9,035 nucleotides of DNA, taken from contig CALMBS010000169.1 in NCBI GenBank assembly GCA_937860285.1, positions 1 to 9,035 on the forward strand, read 5' to 3'. Both the position numbers and the translations under genes were made by a program. The stretch is from an uncultured Chloroflexota bacterium. Its GTDB lineage: Bacteria; Chloroflexota; Dehalococcoidia; UBA2247; RBG-13-53-26. Each line of letters begins with the position of its first letter. Position 1 is the first letter of the stretch. This document shows positions 4,274-9,035 of the stretch, piece by piece. Under the pieces are notes generated by a model. The model saw only the letters and a list, made by a program, of their open reading frames with translations. It did not search any database and was not told the DNA's origin.

Positions 4274-7200
4274 TCAGCGCCGGCCCACGGTGCGGGTCTG
4301 GCCCGCCCTGGTGAACACCAGCTTCAGCTCCACACGGGCAGGCGGCAGGTTGAGCATCTTCGACAGGGCGCTGCGGTAGGACTCCATCTGGGGCTGGTAG
4401 TGGCGGGATGTCTCGTCCAGGGCGGCCTCACTGTCGGCCTCATCGCTCTTGAAGTCGATGATGGTGGCCCCCAGAGGCCGGCCATCCTGGTTGCGGGAGA
4501 TGACGACGCGGTCGAAGGCTCCGCTGATCCACCTGTCCCCGGCCACCACCTCGAACCTCCTCTCCCGCCACAGGTCGACGTCACCCCGCGGCCGGGCCAG
4601 GGCCGAGCGGACCTGGGGGGCGGCGGCGGCCCTGCGGAAGACGGCGGCGGCCTGCTGCTTCAGGTCATCGGTGAGTGGGGATGACAGGACCCACTCCGCT
4701 ATCAGGGACTCGATATCGACCTGGTCGATCCAGGTCACCTTCTCGAACAGCTGGTGCACGGCAGTGCCCACGTCCCGGGCGTCCCGGGCCCCGGGTTCAA
4801 AAAGCCGGCCGGCACTCTGGGCGCTCTCCGGCTTCCGGGACGGCTGAACGTGGACCAGGCGCTGCCGCAGCGAGGGGCGGCGGCTGAAGTCGTCGGGGGG
4901 CCGGTCCGGCGCGGGAGGCACCGGGGGCCCGGCCGTGGAGGCGGCGGCCTCCCGACCCCCCGGATGCGCAGAATGCCATTGCCGGTCTCCAGCCTGGTAC
5001 AGGCAGAAGACCCGCTCTCCGGCTAGCTGCATCGGACTTCCATTGATGCCCCCGGGGTCGCCCGTGAACTGCTGCTTCAGGAAGGCGGCGGGAGTGAATG
5101 CTTCGGCGTTCTTCCCCTGGAAGCTGGTGACCATGTAGAGTCCCTGCTTGGCCCGGGTCATGGCCACGTAGAGCAGGCAGAGCGCGTCGAAGGCGGCAGC
5201 CTCGTCGGCCATCGTCAGCTGCTCCTTCAGGACGTCATCGGTGCCGGCGACGGCCCTCCGCGGCAACTGCAGCGCCCAGGCCGGCAGACCGGTCCGGGCG
5301 CTGCGGGCCACCATGAAGTCGGGGCGGTCGGCGCTGGTCATGTTCCCGCCCTGCAGGTCGGGCAGGATCACGATGTCGAACTCCAGCCCCTTGGCCTGAT
5401 GGATGGTCATGACGCGCACCGCCTCGCTGGCGGCCAGGTCGTGGGTCTGGTAGGCGTCGATAAAGCGCAGAAAGGCGTCGCAGTCGCGGTCGCCGGTCCT
5501 GTCGAACTCGATGGCGGCGTTGGTCAGCTCCATCAGTCTCCCGCGGCCGAAGTCGTCCAGGGGGTGGGCGGCGTGCAGCCTGGCCCCCCATTCGCGGATG
5601 AGGGTCTGAAAGCCATCGGACTGCAGCTCCCGCAGCAGCGCCAGCGGCAGGTGGTGACGGTCCAGCCCGCGGCTGGTGAAGAGCTGCCGGAGGGGGCTCA
5701 TCTGCAGGTGCCGCCAGGCCATGGTGTCGCCCGGGTGGGCAGCGAACCGCACCAGCGAACGCAGCACCGCCACCACCGGGTTGTCCGTGATGAAGGCCCG
5801 GCCCTCGTGGATGATCCGCATGCCGCCGCACTCGCCGCGCAGGTAGTCGGCTATCTCATCCCCGCTCTTGTTACTCCGCACCAGCACGGCGGCAGACAGG
5901 CCCTTTCTCAGCGGGTCTATCTCCTGGAGCAAGCGGGCCACAACGCGGTGGCGGTCCACGTTGCCCGGCTTCGCCTCCTCCTTGTCGCCATCGGCGCCGG
6001 GCTCGATCAGCGCGGCGTAGCCGTTGGCCGGAACGGCGCCCGCTTCGCACTGGTGCCTCTGCCATGACTCCCGCCACAGCGCCACCGCCCCCTCGGGCAG
6101 GTGCGGCGGCAGGTCCTCAAAGGCCTTGTTCACGGCGTCGATCACCGTCTGGCAGGAGCGGAAGGACGTGTTCAAATGGCTGAGCTCAATGCTCTCCCCA
6201 TAGCGGTGCAGGACCTGGCTGAAGAGCCGGGCGTTGCCTCCGCGCCATCCGTATATGGCTTGCTTGGAGTCGCCCACGTAGAAGAAGCTGCGCTGCCCGC
6301 CGCTGTCCTGGAGTATCTCGTCGGCCAGGTTGCCCAGCACCTCCCACTGCAGGTCGCTGGTGTCCTGGAACTCGTCGAGCAGCCAGTGGTCCATACGGCA
6401 GTCCAGCCGGTAGTCTACGTAGAGCCGCGCCTCGGTGGTGGGACGGTGGGAAGGTGCTGACCCGCCCGCCGGCGGAAGGCTGGTCAGGACCGCGCCCCCA
6501 CTGTCCCGGTTGCCGGCGGTGAGCAGGTACTGGATGTCGGTGAAGGTGAGGCGGCCGTGTTGCCGCATTGTGGCGTCGTAGGATCGTTCGTAGAGGTCAA
6601 GGATGCGGTAGATGCCCCGGGTCCTCTCCAGGGCCACCGTGATCTCGGTGGCCACGATGTGCGCCATCAACGCCCGGGCCGACTGGCACTCAGGGCGGGT
6701 GAGGATTTGGCGTCTTCTCTCCACAGTGAGCGACACCTCTCCGGCCAGCACGGCCTCGATGCCGCTGGCAAGCTTGTCAAAGAGGTATTTGAGCTGCGGC
6801 GACCAGGTGGACTGCGGGCCGAAGCGCCGCGCGGCGTCAACGAAGCTGCGCCACCGCCCCAGGGCGCCCTCCTGAAGGCCGTCCCGCTGCAGCAGGTCCA
6901 GGAGGGAGTCCCCCGCGGCCTCCACGCCGCCGAGCCCATTCTCCCTCCACCAGGGTTGGGAGCCGGCCCAGACAATCTCCTCGCGACCCCAGGCGCCCTC
7001 GCTGGGCAGCACCTGGTAGTACCCCCGCTTCTGCCGGACGGTCTCCTCCAGCAGCTCCTGGAGCCTCTTCGCCTCCCGGCCGAAGGTGGCCTGCTGACAG
7101 GCTTGTTCAAAGGCAGCTTGGCTGACCGCGTCCTGCCGGCACTGGCGCAGGACCCTGGACAGGACCTCCTGCCGCACACCCCCGGCGGCGCCTTCCTCTC

Positions 7201-7594
7201 CCAGGAGATGGAATCCGGGCGGAATGCCCAGCTCCAGTGGAAAGGCCCTGGCCACGCCTACGGTGAAGCTGTCCAGAGTGCCGATGTGGATGCGATGCAG
7301 GCTCTCCAGCAATTGCCGCAGCAGGCGCAGGAAATCCAGGGTACCCGTCTCCGGCCGGTTGATGAGTCTGCCAGTCTGCAGTGCCGCTTCCGGTGACAGG
7401 GCCGCCCGGCAGAGATACCGGACCACCGAATCGAAGATCTCACCAGCCGCTTTCCGCGAAAAGGTGAGGGCGATGATGCGGTCCGGGCTGACGCCGCTGA
7501 ACATCAGCTCGATGTAGCGGTGTGCCAGCTGAAAGGTCTTCCCCGATCCCGCGGAGGCTGAAATGGCGCGGTGGCCGATGGGTGCCGTGGTCAT
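4274..7594 (-). CDS. addA: AddA/RecB-like UvrD-family helicase with C-terminal nuclease
   Basis: A 1106-residue superfamily 1A helicase-nuclease, slightly shorter than usual AddA or RecB (about 1200). Helicase motifs in order: Walker A SAGSGKT (14-20, K19), motif Ia ALTFSRKAA (42-50), HIGTLDSF (103-110), Walker B LLDEFQDTS (405-413), motif III YVGDSKQAIYGWRGG (439-453), motif IV NTSFRS (475-480), motif V TIHQAKGLEFD (730-740), motif VI YVAMTRAKQ (809-817). The C-terminal PD-(D/E)XK nuclease shows H947, D1028 in GAFDRV, the D1047-F-K1049 pair and the Y1066-Q-x-Q-x-x-x-Y1073 helix, all intact. Such proteins unwind and degrade double-stranded DNA ends and prepare them for RecA-dependent repair, and also destroy foreign linear DNA. 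Its ATG overlaps the stop of the AddB-like gene (ATGA), so the two should form one complex. Residues 361-392 are a low-complexity insertion before Walker B. AddA is preferred over RecB because the partner carries a nuclease domain. Confidence 0.93.
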   Translation of the reverse strand: MTTAPIGHRAISASAGSGKTFQLAHRYIELMFSGVSPDRIIALTFSRKAAGEIFDSVVRYLCRAALSPEAALQTGRLINRPETGTLDFLRLLRQLLESLHRIHIGTLDSFTVGVARAFPLELGIPPGFHLLGEEGAAGGVRQEVLSRVLRQCRQDAVSQAAFEQACQQATFGREAKRLQELLEETVRQKRGYYQVLPSEGAWGREEIVWAGSQPWWRENGLGGVEAAGDSLLDLLQRDGLQEGALGRWRSFVDAARRFGPQSTWSPQLKYLFDKLASGIEAVLAGEVSLTVERRRQILTRPECQSARALMAHIVATEITVALERTRGIYRILDLYERSYDATMRQHGRLTFTDIQYLLTAGNRDSGGAVLTSLPPAGGSAPSHRPTTEARLYVDYRLDCRMDHWLLDEFQDTSDLQWEVLGNLADEILQDSGGQRSFFYVGDSKQAIYGWRGGNARLFSQVLHRYGESIELSHLNTSFRSCQTVIDAVNKAFEDLPPHLPEGAVALWRESWQRHQCEAGAVPANGYAALIEPGADGDKEEAKPGNVDRHRVVARLLQEIDPLRKGLSAAVLVRSNKSGDEIADYLRGECGGMRIIHEGRAFITDNPVVAVLRSLVRFAAHPGDTMAWRHLQMSPLRQLFTSRGLDRHHLPLALLRELQSDGFQTLIREWGARLHAAHPLDDFGRGRLMELTNAAIEFDRTGDRDCDAFLRFIDAYQTHDLAASEAVRVMTIHQAKGLEFDIVILPDLQGGNMTSADRPDFMVARSARTGLPAWALQLPRRAVAGTDDVLKEQLTMADEAAAFDALCLLYVAMTRAKQGLYMVTSFQGKNAEAFTPAAFLKQQFTGDPGGINGSPMQLAGERVFCLYQAGDRQWHSAHPGGREAAASTAGPPVPPAPDRPPDDFSRRPSLRQRLVHVQPSRKPESAQSAGRLFEPGARDARDVGTAVHQLFEKVTWIDQVDIESLIAEWVLSSPLTDDLKQQAAAVFRRAAAAPQVRSALARPRGDVDLWRERRFEVVAGDRWISGAFDRVVISRNQDGRPLGATIIDFKSDEADSEAALDETSRHYQPQMESYRSALSKMLNLPPARVELKLVFTRAGQTRTVGRR

Positions 7595-9035
7595 GCCGGG
7601 CCCTCACCACCGAGATAGGCCTGCAAGGACTCCGCGTTGACGCACAGGGCGGCGTCAGCCGGGAAGAGGCCCTGGAACTCGTCATGGTCTACCCTGTGAG
7701 CGGGAGGCCAGAAGCGGCGGTTCTTGATATCAGTAATGACCCCCCTGGCGCAGGCCTGCGCCGATGCCAGCAGGGCCGGGGTGACGTCCTTCCACAGCAC
7801 AACGCCCGTATCATTGAGCGCCCCTGGCAGGCTGAAATAGCCCATGTCGAAAGGCCCGCGAAGCTCGGGGTCGGACGAAAGGAGGATGGCATACAGCGGC
7901 ACCTGCAGGTCGGTCCAGCGCCTCTGCTTCCTCCCAACGTCGACCAGGGCGTAGCCCGGGCATTCCCGGTCCCCCGGGACCGGGCCGAGGTGCGCGGCCT
8001 CCGGCGTCTCGCTCTTCTCGGACGTCTTGTAGTCCAGCAACCTGATCTCCCCCGTTCCGCGGTGGCGGTCTATGCGGTCTATCTTGCCCCGGACCTGCAC
8101 CCCTTCCACCTCCCCCCGGATGGGCATCTCGGTGCGCACGATCTCCCAGCCCTCCCGCAGCAGGCCCGCCTGCACCCGGGCTGCCTGGCCGAGGCGTTGC
8201 CCGGCCGATTGGAGCTGCATCTGGACCTGCAGCGGCGGTGACGGGCCGAACTTCTGGAACACCCAGCTGGAGGCCTCCGCACAGAGGAACTCCCGCAGCC
8301 GGTCAACGTCCTTGGTCCGGCGCATCACTTCGTCAAGGGCCATCCGGTGGAGCGCTTCGTGGACCATCGATCCGAAATCCATGGCATCGAGCTCCGTTTT
8401 CTGGTCGTCCATGGCCTTCATGCCCAGCACGTGCTTGAGGTAGTAACGGAAGGGACAATACAGGTAGTCTCGGAAGGCGGTGACCCAGATTCTCTCCAGC
8501 ACCAGCCCGCCCGCCGGCAGGTCCGGCGGGGGCACGGCCTCCAGCCGGAAGGGTATGGTGGACGGATGGCCGGCCTGCTCCTCAGCGGGGGTGGCGAAGA
8601 GCTGCCCGGCGCGCCGGGGCAGATCGGCATCGCCGCACTGGAACAGGAGCCGGGAAGGCCGCAGCACATCGCCTGTGGCGCCGGTCTTGCCGGCGACAAA
8701 GCAGACGCGCCCTCCTTCGCGGCGAGACTCGACCAGCGAAGTGGCCAGATACGCATCCCGGGCCAGGCGGTCTTCTTCGTGGCGCAGCTTCAATCGCCTT
8801 CGCAGTGAGTCTGGCAGGAAGACGTCGACCGGGCGGCTGTCGGGCACCATCCCCTCGTTCATGCCGGTAACGATCAAGAACGGGGCGTCGTTCCACGGCA
8901 GCTCCAGCCAGCCTTCCAGGTCGATGAGGGCGTCCTCCGGCTCCGGATAGTATTTCTCCCGGGCCAGGGCCCACAGGACCATCTCCAGGGGGGCGGCCCT
9001 GTCCATCTCCAGGGTGGCCAGGGGACCCCCGCACA
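7591..9035 (-). CDS. addB: AddB-like helicase-nuclease subunit, C-terminal part (runs off right edge)
   Basis: The visible 480 residues are the C-terminal end of an AddB-like protein; the frame stays open past the window edge, and the ATG at 9004-9006 is internal. Numbering from that Met: GWLELPWNDAPFLIVTG with NEGMVP (32-55) is the AddB-type remnant of a helicase domain, with no canonical motif VI. Then come YCPFRYYL (183-190, C184), the nuclease H216 in GSMVHEAL, D310 in GKIDRID, D325-Y-K327, and Q368-VPL-Y372, a full PD-(D/E)XK set. In AddAB the AddB nuclease cuts the other strand and AddB senses Chi. Classical AddB also has C-x2-C-x5-C near the C-terminus that joins the first Cys in a 4Fe-4S cluster. 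Here only C455 lies in that region, so the cluster is probably absent. A TGA/ATG overlap couples it to addA. Confidence 0.88.
   Translation of the reverse strand, partial: CGGPLATLEMDRAAPLEMVLWALAREKYYPEPEDALIDLEGWLELPWNDAPFLIVTGMNEGMVPDSRPVDVFLPDSLRRRLKLRHEEDRLARDAYLATSLVESRREGGRVCFVAGKTGATGDVLRPSRLLFQCGDADLPRRAGQLFATPAEEQAGHPSTIPFRLEAVPPPDLPAGGLVLERIWVTAFRDYLYCPFRYYLKHVLGMKAMDDQKTELDAMDFGSMVHEALHRMALDEVMRRTKDVDRLREFLCAEASSWVFQKFGPSPPLQVQMQLQSAGQRLGQAARVQAGLLREGWEIVRTEMPIRGEVEGVQVRGKIDRIDRHRGTGEIRLLDYKTSEKSETPEAAHLGPVPGDRECPGYALVDVGRKQRRWTDLQVPLYAILLSSDPELRGPFDMGYFSLPGALNDTGVVLWKDVTPALLASAQACARGVITDIKNRRFWPPAHRVDHDEFQGLFPADAALCVNAESLQAYLGGEGPA

Noticed and set aside
6557..7396. 279-codon plus-strand open frame opposite the AddA-like gene
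   Set aside because: Pro/Gly/Leu-rich antisense translation without a domain; the opposite strand encodes a continuous helicase.
7522..8808. Plus-strand open frames of 239 and 153 codons opposite the AddB-like gene
   Set aside because: Antisense to a gene with an intact PD-(D/E)XK nuclease signature; their translations carry no family motif.
1..9035. CRISPR arrays, tRNA or rRNA genes, insertion sequences, prophage or toxin-antitoxin genes
   Set aside because: I saw no regularly spaced direct repeats, no tRNA cloverleaf, no transposase or integrase motifs and no terminal inverted repeats. The AddAB-like pair is the only DNA-processing system here and is normally a housekeeping repair complex.

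Overview
The window is GC-rich bacterial chromosome with tightly packed genes and no RNA gene, mobile element or CRISPR array that I can see. The 47-residue CxxC/CxxC protein looks like the DUF5679 family, which I associate mainly with Chloroflexota (including Dehalococcoidia) and some archaea. Together with the HisKA_3/NarL signalling genes and the high GC, this suggests a member of Chloroflexota or a neighbouring GC-rich phylum. That is an inference from one short protein plus composition, not a firm assignment.

Left third (1-3242, minus strand): a two-component cassette transcribed right to left. A soluble sensor kinase with four PAS-type domains and a HisKA_3/HATPase_c core (951-3242) overlaps by one base with a complete NarL/FixJ-type response regulator (313-951). 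After 98 bases or more comes the start of a second NarL-type receiver (1 to about 139), which runs off the left edge. One kinase may therefore feed two LuxR-family regulators.

Middle (3243-4273, plus strand): a divergent 129-base intergenic region leads into three small genes in a row. These are a 47-residue zinc-ribbon-like DUF5679 protein, a 126-residue protein with about four membrane helices and no family I recognise, and a 52-residue two-helix protein resembling DUF3096. GC-rich hairpins without T-tracts lie between and after them.

Right half (4274-9035, minus strand): an AddAB/RecBC-type helicase-nuclease operon. The upstream gene is the C-terminal part of an AddB-like subunit and runs off the right edge. 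It overlaps by ATGA with a complete AddA-like subunit that carries all the UvrD/RecB helicase motifs and a C-terminal PD-(D/E)XK nuclease. Both nuclease active sites look intact, but the AddB-like protein lacks the C-terminal cysteine triplet that completes the iron-sulfur cluster in classical AddB.

The small-gene cluster converges on the addA-like gene with only 27 bases between stop codons. No stretch of 300 bases or more is without a gene.
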